Part shown: positions 42,435 to 51,303 of the stretch, piece by piece
Position numbering within the stretch: position 1 is the first letter of the stretch
How the letters are laid out: the number at the start of each line of letters is the position of its first letter
NCBI RefSeq assembly: GCF_902832885.1
Contig: NZ_CADFDK010000021.1
Location: 1 to 64,000 of the forward strand
From: Burkholderia seminalis DSM 23518
Lineage (GTDB): Bacteria; Pseudomonadota; Gammaproteobacteria; Burkholderiales; Burkholderiaceae
Reading direction: 5' to 3'
DNA: 64,000 nucleotides
The notes under the pieces: generated by a model
What the model saw: only the letters and a program-made list of their open reading frames with translations
Database searches by the model: none
Told to the model about the DNA's origin: nothing
Made by a program: the position numbers and the translations under genes

Positions 42435-42931
42435 AGGCCTCCCCGACGATTGCGGACTGGGGAACGGTGCCGACGATCGAGTACCGCGAATCGAGGCTGT
42501 CCGGGCTCGGTGTGGCAACAAAGTAGTGTCTGGGTGGAATCACACCGTCCTCGGTCGGAAACAGCGCCATCCCTGCAAGTGAAAGTGGCTTCGCGTAGCC
42601 GATATAGGTCTGATTGACCCAGACATTCCGGCCAATCACGCGCACGACATCGCCAGGCAGACCAGCCACGTGTTTGATGAAGGTCAGTCCTGCGGGGTAG
42701 GTCGCCCCCCCCGTGCCACCGAAATGCGATGGTGTCGCCGAGGTGCGGCCGACAGGGGCCCTTGCGGATAAAGTAGAGCGTCCCCGGCAGACTAGTCGAC
42801 ATGTTGAACGTCAGCCCATACCAGGGCGTGAGGCCCCATGCGACAGCCGCCACGATCGTCAGGGCGACGACGGTGCGAACAAACCGTCGATAGCGAGCCA
42901 GGCCGCTGGAGTAGGCGACGAGCGCGATCAC
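42421..42931 (-). pseudogene. S26-family conjugative signal peptidase, frameshifted at a G8 run
   Basis: The frame from the ATG at 42931 (overlapping the previous stop) encodes the N-terminal anchor and the catalytic-Ser segment NMSTSLPGTLYFI. It leaves the correct frame at a run of eight G on the coding strand (42705-42712). Removing one G joins it to a frame carrying AGLTFIKHVAGLPGD, the catalytic-Lys region of S26 enzymes, and the conserved end FVATPSPDSLDSRY through GEAYEIF. The corrected product would be 169 residues. This enzyme group (TraF/TrhF-like peptidases) matures pilin or cyclises it. The shift may be a sequencing or assembly error, slippage-based phase switching, or a genuine mutation. 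Confidence 0.8.
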
Positions 42932-43149
42932 TGTTCATCTCCGCGCAGGTCGGCCTTTGCAGCCATCGCGCACGCCGATCGGCAAAAGACGACATGCGTC
43001 GTTACGTTTGCAAGGATCGCCGCACCAGTACTGGTCGAGGCGGCCAGATAATCGCCAACGTCGGTCGGCGCGAATCGCTCTCGCGCCGTTCCTATTCCAC
43101 GCGTGCGCGCCGAAAGCCGGGGCGGCACCATCAACCGGAGACGAGTCAT
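42928..43149 (-). CDS. Hypothetical 73-residue protein in the tra operon
   Basis: Both ends overlap neighbours by 4 bases (ATGA with trbI upstream and with the peptidase downstream), which is the main evidence that it is real. The product is basic at the N-terminus and ends with a two-cysteine segment (VVFCRSACAMAAK). No hydrophobic helix of membrane length and no known family. Confidence 0.6.
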   Translation of the reverse strand: MTRLRLMVPPRLSARTRGIGTARERFAPTDVGDYLAASTSTGAAILANVTTHVVFCRSACAMAAKADLRGDEQ

Positions 43150-43520
43150 TTGGCGATCCTCTTGGCGATCAGGTCCGTGAGATCGGGCGCATCACCTGCA
43201 AGCACGGCAGCTTTGTTGATCACCACGCAGCCACACTGCGCACCGAGCTGGTCCAGCGCGGCCGACAGGCGCTTTGCGTAATCGCCGGCGTGTTGTGTCG
43301 CCTTGTTCTTCGCGTCGTCCGTCATATGGACGGGATCGCCGTTGTTGAAGGTTTTCAGCAACGCTTCTTGCTCATCGCTGATGAGCTTCTGCACATCGAC
43401 CACGACGACCGGCGCAACTTTTTCGCGTTGCGTCCAGAAGTAGACGAGCGGGGAGCCCAGCAACAACGAAGCGCCGATCGAGATAAGGCCGGTGAGTACG
43501 AGGTCGTGTCGCATGTTCAT
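43146..43520 (-). CDS. trbI: TrbI, F-type conjugation protein
   Basis: A 124-residue protein with one N-terminal membrane segment (VLTGLISIGASLLLGSPLVY). The F-type TrbI periplasmic domain follows, with VVVVDVQKLISDEQEALL and LSAALDQLGAQCGCVVINK. F TrbI is 128 residues and influences pilus outgrowth/retraction. The ATG overlaps the traC stop. Confidence 0.9.
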   Translation of the reverse strand: MNMRHDLVLTGLISIGASLLLGSPLVYFWTQREKVAPVVVVDVQKLISDEQEALLKTFNNGDPVHMTDDAKNKATQHAGDYAKRLSAALDQLGAQCGCVVINKAAVLAGDAPDLTDLIAKRIAK

Positions 43521-46111
43521 TTCCGTTTGGGTTGGATCAGGGCGCGGATGGCGTCCTCGGTGGAGGTGCCGGTGGTACGCAACTGCTCCATGAATTCGTA
43601 GTCGGGCCCCTTGGTGGTTGCCATGGCCAACGTGAATTCGTCGGGGATATGGCGCAGCAGGTGCGTGCCCCCGTTCGGGTCGACAAGGACGAACTCGCTA
43701 TAGCGACCCGGCACCGGACGCAGCGACTTCAACATGCGCTTCAACCCCGGTGACAGATCCATCACATCACCCTTCTCGATCTTCTTGAGCGTGTCGTCGC
43801 TTTGCTTGAGGTGGAACTTCCATGCGGAGTTGTCGAAGGCGGCCTGCGTAGCCTTGTTCATCCCTGCATCGGTGATCCCCTGCGTCGCGAAAAAGAAGCT
43901 GCCTTCGTACTTGCGCGCACGCCGATACCCTTCTTCCATGAAGTCGGCCGATTCTTGATCGTCACCGACGATCTGCCAGCCCTCGTCCTGCAGGAACAGC
44001 TTCGGCCGCGACCGGTCAAAGCGGTACATTTCGTTGGTAACCTGATTGGTCAGGCCGAGCATGATCACCGTGCGCAGTTGGGGATCGCTGTTGAGGTGCT
44101 CGAGTTCAAGTCCGACCACTTCGTTGTCGAGTCGTACGTTGGTGCGCCCGTTGACGTAGTCGCCGTAAACACCCCCCTTGCAGAACGGTTCGAGACGCAC
44201 GGCAAGCTCGTACGCGATGCGCTCGGGTTGCCCGTTCTGGTCCTTCAGGCTAAGCAGGGCGTCTCGCACCAACGTGGGACTACCTTCCTGGCCGTAGTCC
44301 TTCCATACGATGCGCACTGCGACATCGAGCAACGCGCCCTCGAACGGGGTGATAGGAGCGGTCGGCGATACCATGCGCGCGATAATCGGCCGGATGAATT
44401 TCACCTCGCTATCGAGGCCATTTTCGGTATCGATGCCAGCAGTGGAAAACGCATTGATGACAATTCGCGACCCAGGCTTGAAGTCGATGTACTGGCCGTG
44501 CCCCATGTCGATCTGCTTTTCATACGAGTAGCCCACGTCGCAGATCCGCACGATTCCACCGACCGAGCGAAACGCTGCGATGATCTCGTTCAAGAGCACC
44601 GATTTACCGGCCCCGGAAGTACCATCAACGAAGCCGTTGTAATTCGTCCCGCTCGAATAGATGTCTACGAGCGCGGGCGTACCGCGGCGCCCAAAAAAGA
44701 GCAGGTTGGCTCGTCCATTGGTACCCGACCACTCGCCGAGCACTGGCGCCATATCGGTCGCGTTCACGGTGGTCTTGGTAGTGATCAACCGAAACTTCTT
44801 GAGGTCGTCCCGCATGTCGCTTGTCAGCATCATGGGCAGCGCCGACAGGAATGTTGTGAGCTGCTGGGTCAGCATCGGGAACAGCTTGAAGCGCTCCGAG
44901 CGCCAGATCCCCTTCGCGGCCGCCACACACTGCTCGATTTTCTTGCGCGGGGCGAAGAGCGTCAGCGTGTGATAGAGCTCACACATCGAGCCGCCTTGCG
45001 TGAGCTGCATCGAGACGGCCTTCCAGTCCCTGTTCTGCAGGGCAAGTTCCGGCTGCAGCTTCGCGATCTTAGACTCGGCGTTCTGTGTCGCGCGAGCGCT
45101 ACGCAAAGCGGCCCGTGTCTCGACGGCAGTCTGATCGAGAAGAAGGACGCCGAGCGTGATCAGGTACGGGCAGGGGTATTGATGGACATCGTTGAAGAGC
45201 GAGCCGACGATGTTGTTCATCTCCCACAGCTCTTTGCTACTCGGATACTGATGGACGCCGAAGCTGCGCACGGCGATGCGCGCGTCGGGCTCGTCGGCAT
45301 CCTCGGGCGGCACTCCATAAAGCAAATGCTTCGCCTTCACACGCATGTGGTGACCGAAAGCCGTCAGTTGGTCACGTATGGGCTTGTCGTCGCTGTACGT
45401 CTGATCGATCGTTTCAGCCCCATCGCCAAAGAACGCACTGGGGTTGAGGATCGGCCAGAGAAACCGCATCAGATCGTTTGGCTCCGCAGTACGGCTTGCC
45501 AGGCTTGCGGAACTCAACGTCGCAGCGACGACGTCGCGAACATTCTGGATTTCTTCGATCAGCTTCAGATCGTCGAGCGAGCCCTTGCGCACGATCGACA
45601 GCAACAGCCGCTTGTCCGTGATCGAGTAGTTTTGGCCAAGAAACAGCGGCTGGCCGAGTTTGCCGCGGATGAACGCGGCGCGGCGCTCCGCCTGTTCCAG
45701 ATAGAACGAGGGCGCACGTCCGGCTTCGGCGTACTCGCGCCGAAGATCGACGTAGGCGTTCAACGACTCCTCGATGATGGGGTCGCCCAGCAGCATCCAT
45801 TGGAGCCCATAGCCGGCAGGAACTGAGTCATATAGGCCGTGGAGACTGCGGGTCAACTCCGCGTCGGCGCCGGTCTGCGGTGCAACCGCGAGCACGAAGC
45901 CAACCGAATCCGTGTTGTAGTAGAGCTCGGTGGCGGGGTCGTACTGGTCATACGGCAGCAGGTTATGAAGCCCGACGGTCTCGATGCGCCGCTGGTCCGC
46001 GGCAACGGGGGCGGGCGGTCCGAGATCATCCTCGGTGCCGAGAATTGCTTCGCTGATCGCTGTTCGCGCGAGCGATTTCGCGTCATCGATCCAGGCCTGC
46101 AAGGTGCTCAT
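43517..46111 (-). CDS. traC: TraC, VirB4-family assembly ATPase
   Basis: An 864-residue cytoplasmic ATPase (F TraC 875). The N-terminal half has GLHNLLPYDQYDPATELYYN and the TraC domain. The C-terminal half is an AAA-type motor with Walker A GTSGAGKSVLLNEI, Walker B KLFLQDEGWQIV and a downstream FFFATQGI sensor segment. It powers pilus assembly at the inner membrane. It follows traV by 14 bases. Confidence 0.96.
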   Translation of the reverse strand: MSTLQAWIDDAKSLARTAISEAILGTEDDLGPPAPVAADQRRIETVGLHNLLPYDQYDPATELYYNTDSVGFVLAVAPQTGADAELTRSLHGLYDSVPAGYGLQWMLLGDPIIEESLNAYVDLRREYAEAGRAPSFYLEQAERRAAFIRGKLGQPLFLGQNYSITDKRLLLSIVRKGSLDDLKLIEEIQNVRDVVAATLSSASLASRTAEPNDLMRFLWPILNPSAFFGDGAETIDQTYSDDKPIRDQLTAFGHHMRVKAKHLLYGVPPEDADEPDARIAVRSFGVHQYPSSKELWEMNNIVGSLFNDVHQYPCPYLITLGVLLLDQTAVETRAALRSARATQNAESKIAKLQPELALQNRDWKAVSMQLTQGGSMCELYHTLTLFAPRKKIEQCVAAAKGIWRSERFKLFPMLTQQLTTFLSALPMMLTSDMRDDLKKFRLITTKTTVNATDMAPVLGEWSGTNGRANLLFFGRRGTPALVDIYSSGTNYNGFVDGTSGAGKSVLLNEIIAAFRSVGGIVRICDVGYSYEKQIDMGHGQYIDFKPGSRIVINAFSTAGIDTENGLDSEVKFIRPIIARMVSPTAPITPFEGALLDVAVRIVWKDYGQEGSPTLVRDALLSLKDQNGQPERIAYELAVRLEPFCKGGVYGDYVNGRTNVRLDNEVVGLELEHLNSDPQLRTVIMLGLTNQVTNEMYRFDRSRPKLFLQDEGWQIVGDDQESADFMEEGYRRARKYEGSFFFATQGITDAGMNKATQAAFDNSAWKFHLKQSDDTLKKIEKGDVMDLSPGLKRMLKSLRPVPGRYSEFVLVDPNGGTHLLRHIPDEFTLAMATTKGPDYEFMEQLRTTGTSTEDAIRALIQPKRK

Positions 46112-46125
46112 CGATGGCTCCTGAA

Positions 46126-46812
46126 TCAGTGGTCCGTCGCTGCAGGCATCGCAGCCGCTGCACGGTCGACTGCGCCGGCGGGCGTGAGAATTCCCTGCAT
46201 GACCCGATCGGCACTCGAGATCGAACCCGACGTCGAATCCGTGTTGGAGCTAGAGGTAGCTGCCTTGCTGACGCTGCTGCCAACATCCGGCGCAGGTGTC
46301 GGCGGCATCACCGGCCGGAACGCGGCCTGGATGCGCTGCTGGTTGTGCGCGATAGACCAGTGGCCAGGATCGACGATCAGATAGACGTACTCCTGATCGT
46401 GCAAGTCGGAGTCCGCGTCCTGCCACGGCGCGAACCAGATGCGCATTTCGCGCGAAGCCGTGTGAACCGGAGCGCCGCTATCGAGCGCTTTCGGGAGAAT
46501 CCCGGCGGCGCCAACGAGCGGGCGTGAACTGGCACTGACCGGAGCACCCGATGCGCTCGATGTAGTGCCAGTGCCGGGATCTCCGGCATAGCTGCCGAGT
46601 GCGATATTCGTCGTCGCGCCGGCGCCTGTATGAACGCGCTGATCGGGCAGGTTATGCGCCATCGCGTTGGCATAGATGCCGGACATGCTGCTGCAAAGCA
46701 CGCCTTCGGGCGCCTTGCAGGCGAATTGCGAACTCGCGTCGTATCCGCTGAAGCTGCAGCCGGTCAGACCGAGAAGGGCGTAAAGCGTGACGAGCTTGAT
46801 CTTGCTTTTCAT
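46126..46812 (-). CDS. traV: TraV, outer-membrane core-complex lipoprotein
   Basis: The ATG at 46812 gives a lipoprotein signal with lipobox LTGCSF. Conserved TraV features follow: GYDASSQFACKAPEGVLC and SSMSGIYANA, with the second Cys pair. The 228-residue protein then has a Ser/Ala/Gly linker and a C-terminal part with MRIWFAPWQDADSDLHD and VYLIVDPGHW. F TraV is 171 residues and is the VirB7-like partner of TraK (VirB9-like) and TraB (VirB10-like). It starts 2 bases after the DsbC-like stop. Confidence 0.93.
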   Translation of the reverse strand: MKSKIKLVTLYALLGLTGCSFSGYDASSQFACKAPEGVLCSSMSGIYANAMAHNLPDQRVHTGAGATTNIALGSYAGDPGTGTTSSASGAPVSASSRPLVGAAGILPKALDSGAPVHTASREMRIWFAPWQDADSDLHDQEYVYLIVDPGHWSIAHNQQRIQAAFRPVMPPTPAPDVGSSVSKAATSSSNTDSTSGSISSADRVMQGILTPAGAVDRAAAAMPAATDH

Positions 46813-46814
46813 GG

Positions 46815-47714
46815 TCACTTCGCTCCGAGCCATTGATCGATTGCTTCGGCGCTGGCTGCGCCAGGCAGCACCCGCCCGTCCTCGCTCACAAGTGCGGGCG
46901 TGCCAGAAATGCCCATGCTTGCTGCCAGCGCTTCGTTCGCATCAATGGGATTTGCGCACGACACGAGCTTCGGCTCGACGCGCGGCGGTGCAGGTTTCTT
47001 GCCAGCGCCGCCAGTCGCAGCCGATCCTTGATCGCGCATCCAGCGCGACAATGCGAGGGGCATCCACGCGTGCCAAGTGGCAAGCCTGTCCTCGGCGCAC
47101 CAGATCGCTATGGAATGCGCGCGGGCCCGCGGATGGATCGATTCGAGCGGATACATGAATCGATAGATCGTGACGTCCTTGAGCTTGGAGAGGTCGTCCT
47201 CCAAGGCCAGGCAGTAGGGACAATCAGGATCATCGAAGATCGCGAGCTTGCGGCGGCCGGTACCATGAACCTCGACGAACGCGTCCTGAAGCCGATCGGC
47301 CGGGAACCGCACCTTCTGCAGTGCTTGCTCGAGCGGCACGGTGAGATCCTGTTGCGTCACCATGTCGAAGAGGTGGCCAAACAGGAAGTACCGCCCGGTG
47401 ACGTCCGTGTAGGCAACCTTGTTACCCATCACGACCTCATAGATGCCGGCCGACGGCGAGGCGGCGACCTCGCGAAACTGGGTCGCCGGGTAGCGTGCAT
47501 GAAGCGCTGCCTTGAGCGCAGCAACCCCGGGATCAACGTTCGGATCGGCCGGGTTTATCTGCGACGTGGCACCCTGAGCGGCGGACGCCGTGACACCGAC
47601 TTCAGAGCTTGGCCCGGCGACGTGCGCCGGCACGGTGGACGTACCTTGGGTGGTGCACCCCCACGCGATGCACGTCGTCATCAGAAGAGCGAAAGTGAAT
47701 TTGGCCTGTTTCAT
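46815..47714 (-). CDS. DsbC-family thiol:disulfide isomerase (lipoprotein) in the tra operon
   Basis: The ATG at 47714 gives a lipoprotein signal (FALLMTTCIAWGC). The 299-residue product has a DsbC-type dimerisation region (ALHARYPATQFREV, YEVVMGNKVAYTD) and a thioredoxin-fold domain with redox motif FDDPDCPYC. An Ala/Gly/Pro-rich insert follows, then MGISGTPALVSEDG. F-like plasmids often carry TrbB or DsbC for folding TraN, TraU and TraH, all of which are cysteine-rich here. ATG 47729 is an alternative start. Confidence 0.88.
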   Translation of the reverse strand: MKQAKFTFALLMTTCIAWGCTTQGTSTVPAHVAGPSSEVGVTASAAQGATSQINPADPNVDPGVAALKAALHARYPATQFREVAASPSAGIYEVVMGNKVAYTDVTGRYFLFGHLFDMVTQQDLTVPLEQALQKVRFPADRLQDAFVEVHGTGRRKLAIFDDPDCPYCLALEDDLSKLKDVTIYRFMYPLESIHPRARAHSIAIWCAEDRLATWHAWMPLALSRWMRDQGSAATGGAGKKPAPPRVEPKLVSCANPIDANEALAASMGISGTPALVSEDGRVLPGAASAEAIDQWLGAK

Positions 47715-47823
47715 TGGATCGTTGAGCATGTTGAGGATAAGGTGCCGCCGACGAACGTGGGTGCCGACGAGGGAAGAGGGGTCAACCACGTGCGGTCGCG
47801 ACACCTGATCTTGCTGGACTCGG

Positions 47824-47985
47824 TCATCGCCGCACCATCATGCAAAGGTCGGCGCGGCGCTTGATCTCATCCGCGTACGCGAGCTCGACGCAGCTCCCAC
47901 CGAACATCCCTTCCGACACGCGCATGGCGGCTTCGCGGTAGCAGAATGGACAGGGAATCAGTTGATAGTGGCGCGGAGAGTTCAC
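47824..47985 (-). CDS. Small cysteine-containing protein (53 residues)
   Basis: A GTG at 47985 overlaps the stop of the HNH gene (GTGA), with GGAGAAGG just upstream. The product has IPCPFCYREAAM near the start and a helical rest with further cysteines (GGSCVEL, ADLCMMV). The CPFC motif recalls one half of a zinc knuckle such as in Lar-type anti-restriction proteins, but a second CxxC is missing. Function unknown. Confidence 0.55.
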   Translation of the reverse strand: MNSPRHYQLIPCPFCYREAAMRVSEGMFGGSCVELAYADEIKRRADLCMMVRR

Positions 47986-48410
47986 TGACCTTCTCCAAAA
48001 GTCACCGCACGCGCGGCTACACGCTCGAAATAGAAGACGACGGGCGCCCCGGTTTCCTCGATCAACCCGTAGCACTTCGCCAGGCGATAGATCGGGTGAT
48101 ACGCGTTGAGGGAGGCGACATGCTTCATAAGCGACTGGCGCCACTGCTCGAGCGACATCTGCCCCTTGCTGATGTTGCAAGGCGGACAGGACGGCATGTA
48201 ATTCGACTCGACGTCACGCTCCGGATGCCTGGACGGGCCGCTCACAAGCTTCCATTGGCCATCCGCGGTACGCTTGGACTCGACCGCGCGTACAACCGGG
48301 TCTACATGGTCGCCATGCCAACGATCGGGCAATGGCATTCCGCAGTACGCGCAACGTCCGTCGTATTTGCGCCGGAGCCGTTCGCGCTGGGCTTTCGTCA
48401 GTCGGCTCAC
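47982..48410 (-). CDS. HNH endonuclease
   Basis: The GTG at 48410 has GGAG 8 bases upstream and overlaps the preceding stop (GTGA). The 142-residue product has the complete HNH signature: first zinc knuckle CAYCGMPLP, the active-site HGDHVDPVV, Asn in DVESNYMPSC and second zinc knuckle CPPCNISKG. HNH proteins cut DNA in homing, restriction or defence. An HNH gene inside a conjugation operon, with translational coupling at both ends, is unusual. Its target is unknown. Confidence 0.88.
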   Translation of the reverse strand: MSRLTKAQRERLRRKYDGRCAYCGMPLPDRWHGDHVDPVVRAVESKRTADGQWKLVSGPSRHPERDVESNYMPSCPPCNISKGQMSLEQWRQSLMKHVASLNAYHPIYRLAKCYGLIEETGAPVVFYFERVAARAVTFGEGQ

Positions 48411-49249
48411 GCTTTCTGCTCCAATGAAGGAGCGGCAGAATCGTGACAGACGGCCTCGCGATCCGCGCCTGCGCCCACCTTGACGGCCGCAGCGGGTCGC
48501 TCTGCTGCCGTGGAACGGATCACAATCTCCACCTGTTCCCAGAGCAAGGGCTTGCACTCGCGAGCAAGTTCGTTCGGAAAGCCGGTAATGCCAATGGCAC
48601 CGGCCGATGTCCTGATGTCGAGTTGGCCACCCATGACCGGACTGCTGGAAATCTTCGTGAGCTCGCCGACGGCAACGATCTCGGGCGGCGCAGGGGCAGG
48701 CGCCACGGCCTCGCCTTTGTACCAGTGCATCATGGCGAGCAGGCCGATATCGATGGGGTCGCCCTTGTCGACGTGCGAGCGCAACATCGTCGACAGGTCA
48801 TCCCGTTGCGCGCTCCACCAGCCGGCACGCCCCTGGGCTCTGCCCACCGCCATCTTTGCCTTCAACACACTGTTGAACCCGTCGAGTGCCGCGTCGTCGA
48901 ACGCTGCCGCACTTGTCAGCGGATTCGCGTCGGTTACGGCTGACGAACCGAATTCGTTGCTGGAGAGGTCCAGCAGATCGGCAGCTTGCTTAAGAAACTC
49001 CAGGAAGCCAGATTGAAACGCGGGATCACCTCGAAATCGATCGGCACCGATATCCGCGAATCCGCGCACGTGCTCGGTAATGAGCGAAGCCGCGCCGAGC
49101 CAACCGGCAAGCGCCCGGCGCATTTCCGGTTGGTGGTAGTTGCCGTCTCCATCCTGCGAGAACGACGCTTCGCGCTCCGCTTCGTCCGCACACCGTTGCA
49201 TTGCGGCCTCGAACGCTGCGACGGTCACGCTCTTCGTTTCATCAGTCAT
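48407..49249 (-). CDS. Hypothetical 280-residue protein in the tra operon
   Basis: The ATG at 49249 lies 8 bases inside the end of traB with GGGGG upstream. The product is acidic and mostly helical in the first 170 residues (FEAAMQRCADEAEREASF, FLEFLKQAADLLDLSSNEF). A beta-rich segment follows (GGQLDIRTSAGAIGITGF), then an Ala-rich tail. No signal peptide or known motif. It precedes and is coupled to the HNH nuclease, so it may be its partner. Confidence 0.65.
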   Translation of the reverse strand: MTDETKSVTVAAFEAAMQRCADEAEREASFSQDGDGNYHQPEMRRALAGWLGAASLITEHVRGFADIGADRFRGDPAFQSGFLEFLKQAADLLDLSSNEFGSSAVTDANPLTSAAAFDDAALDGFNSVLKAKMAVGRAQGRAGWWSAQRDDLSTMLRSHVDKGDPIDIGLLAMMHWYKGEAVAPAPAPPEIVAVGELTKISSSPVMGGQLDIRTSAGAIGITGFPNELARECKPLLWEQVEIVIRSTAAERPAAAVKVGAGADREAVCHDSAAPSLEQKA

Positions 49250-50564
49250 CGGTGTAGCCCCCATCGTTAGCACGGCCATCGTTGGCCAGGCCATCGTTGA
49301 TGTTGCTGATATCGGAGAGGGCGCCGTCGTATTCGGCTCCCTTTGTCACGGCGAACTCGACAATGCGACCACCGTCCGTTTCGATCACGGGGAAAAGCTT
49401 CTCAGCCGTGCGGATGTAGTACTGCTTAAGAGCGTCGGCGCCCCCAGATACGCCACTGCCGATAGCAGCACGGCCGACCTGGCTCGGATTGATAATGGAG
49501 GTCGACCCAAGGGCGGTATTGCTGAGGGTGTTGGCGGACTGATTGAACGCTTGCCCAATCCCGGACGAGATACCGGCGAACACCGACATGGCCAATGCCG
49601 ATCCGGCCTTCGAGACGAGCCGACCTCGCACACCCTCCTTGCCGTCCTCGCCCATCACGTTGCCCTTGATCGGCATTTCCACGGTTCGGCCGTTCTTCAG
49701 GATGCAGTCGAGCGTTTCGCCGCGCATGTGAGTGCGCTCGCTGGACACATCGCCATATGCCTGCGTCAGAATCCGGCACTCAGTGATGTCGAGCTTGCGG
49801 CTGTTCGGCAGATTGGCTGGGTCCAATACCTGGAGGAACACCGGAAGCGGGTCGTGCTGCGCCTCACCTCCCGTTGGCGCGTCGACACCGTTCATCATGA
49901 ATACGCGAACAAACGAGGAGCCCGGGATGAAGCTGACTTTCTTCTTGCCGTTGGCCTTCAGGCAGTCCTGCTGTGCGCGTGTCGCCTGATCCAACGGCAA
50001 CGACGAGTAGCGGGGGTCGACGCAGTCGGCCCCGTTGCCGGTCGGTGTATTGAATTGAATGATGTCGAGCTTCGGAGGGCCTCCAGCCATATCGACACCG
50101 AGCTTGCCGGGTTTGCCGAACGGCGGGTTCAGGATCGCCCCCGTCTTGGCCGGGGCTCCGTTGAGGGGAATCGGCTTGTCCAGCGCCGCGCGGTCCGCCG
50201 TTGTTCCTGACGCGGTAGCCGGCGTGCTTGCTGGCGTGCTCTTCATCGCGTCGATTCGCTTTCCGAGCTCTTCCTGCGCTTTCGACAAGGCTTTCATCTG
50301 CGACACGGCATCGTCGGCGCGCGAATCGATACTCGACATCCTGCGAGTAAGCTCAGCGAGTTGTGCCTCGGAGTGAGCCCGCCAGGCATTGCGATCGTTC
50401 TGATCGCCGAGACTCGTAAACGGAACCTTCGTGGTGAATTCACGATTGGCCGGCCCGCTCTGGGTAAAGTACATGCCAGCACCGAAGAGGCCGGCGAGCA
50501 CGGCGAAAACAGCCACCGTCAGGATCCGCTGGCGGTGCTTGGTCGCCTGATTGACGTCACTCAT
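49242..50564 (-). CDS. traB: TraB, VirB10-like core-complex protein
   Basis: The ATG at 50564 follows GAGGCG. The 440-residue protein has an N-terminal inner-membrane helix (ILTVAVFAVLAGLFGAGMYF), a coiled coil (SEAQLAELTRRMSSIDSRAD) and a proline-containing linker. The conserved VirB10/TraB barrel domain has FIPGSSFVRVFMMNGVDAP, LPVFLQVLDPANLPNSRK, DITECRILTQAYGDVSSER and VRGRLVSKAGSALAMSVFAG. It spans the envelope and links inner- and outer-membrane parts. F TraB is 475 residues. Overlaps traK by 8 bases. Confidence 0.95.
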   Translation of the reverse strand: MSDVNQATKHRQRILTVAVFAVLAGLFGAGMYFTQSGPANREFTTKVPFTSLGDQNDRNAWRAHSEAQLAELTRRMSSIDSRADDAVSQMKALSKAQEELGKRIDAMKSTPASTPATASGTTADRAALDKPIPLNGAPAKTGAILNPPFGKPGKLGVDMAGGPPKLDIIQFNTPTGNGADCVDPRYSSLPLDQATRAQQDCLKANGKKKVSFIPGSSFVRVFMMNGVDAPTGGEAQHDPLPVFLQVLDPANLPNSRKLDITECRILTQAYGDVSSERTHMRGETLDCILKNGRTVEMPIKGNVMGEDGKEGVRGRLVSKAGSALAMSVFAGISSGIGQAFNQSANTLSNTALGSTSIINPSQVGRAAIGSGVSGGADALKQYYIRTAEKLFPVIETDGGRIVEFAVTKGAEYDGALSDISNINDGLANDGRANDGGYTDD

Positions 50565-51303
50565 GGTCGCCTCGCTCACGAACGACATAGACGATCGTGC
50601 TGGCTCCGGCCGGCAGGTTTGCGTTCTCGATCGCGATGGCGAGCACGCCCGGCGCATATAGTTCGCGCTCGTCGATGGCCATGTCACTGTGGGAGGTATT
50701 CGAGAGCGTGTAGGTCTCGCCAATGAAATCGCCGTCGCTGTACTGCCGGACCAGCGTCAACACAGCCTCCTTCCAGAGCGGCACGACAGTGTCGACCGAC
50801 GTGTACGACAGCTGCGGTGCCCCCCGACCACCGGCCATCGCCAGCATCATGAGTTTCACCCGTCGTTGAAAGGCCGATGCGTGGAGCGCTTGGGTCGAGC
50901 GCGCTGCAGGCGGTTCGATACGGATATCTTCGGCCGGTCGCGGACCAGGTACGAGCAACAAACGGTAGGTGGTGCCCGCGTCATCGATCACGAACACCGT
51001 GATCGACTCGTTCAGCGCGGTGGGATTTGCGGGCATGAGCCAGAGCTTCCCACCGTCTTGCGTCCACGAGATCGAGTTAGGTACGGCAGGCACGATCTTC
51101 GAAAAGCCGCGCCCCCCGGACATTGACAGAACGTTGTATTCCGCCGCGGAGATCGAGACCTGCTGCGGCTGCCGATCCGCTCCCTTGACGACCTGGATCG
51201 CGTGCGCACCAGCGGTAGTCAGCAACATCACGGTGGCAAACACGAGACGCGGCCTGAAGGCCGCGCGCTTTTTCAGCGGCAGTCGATTGAAGGCAAATTT
51301 CAT
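50557..51303 (-). CDS. traK: TraK, VirB9/secretin-like core-complex protein
   Basis: A 248-residue secreted protein with a signal peptide (LVFATVMLLTTAGAHA). The TraK pattern is QVVKGADRQPQQVSISAAEY, GGRGFSKIVP, KLWLMPANP and TVFVIDDAGTTYRLLLVPG. A C-terminal domain with TLSNTSHSDMAIDERELY and GVLAIAIEN follows. F TraK is 242 residues and forms the outer-membrane core with TraV and TraB. Overlaps traE by 4 bases. Confidence 0.95.
   Translation of the reverse strand: MKFAFNRLPLKKRAAFRPRLVFATVMLLTTAGAHAIQVVKGADRQPQQVSISAAEYNVLSMSGGRGFSKIVPAVPNSISWTQDGGKLWLMPANPTALNESITVFVIDDAGTTYRLLLVPGPRPAEDIRIEPPAARSTQALHASAFQRRVKLMMLAMAGGRGAPQLSYTSVDTVVPLWKEAVLTLVRQYSDGDFIGETYTLSNTSHSDMAIDERELYAPGVLAIAIENANLPAGASTIVYVVRERGDHE

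Noticed and set aside
43802-45826. Long plus-strand open frame (674 codons) opposite traC
   Set aside because: It is the mirror of a GC-rich gene: traC on the other strand has complete motifs and operon overlaps, while this frame has no ribosome binding site or recognisable domain.
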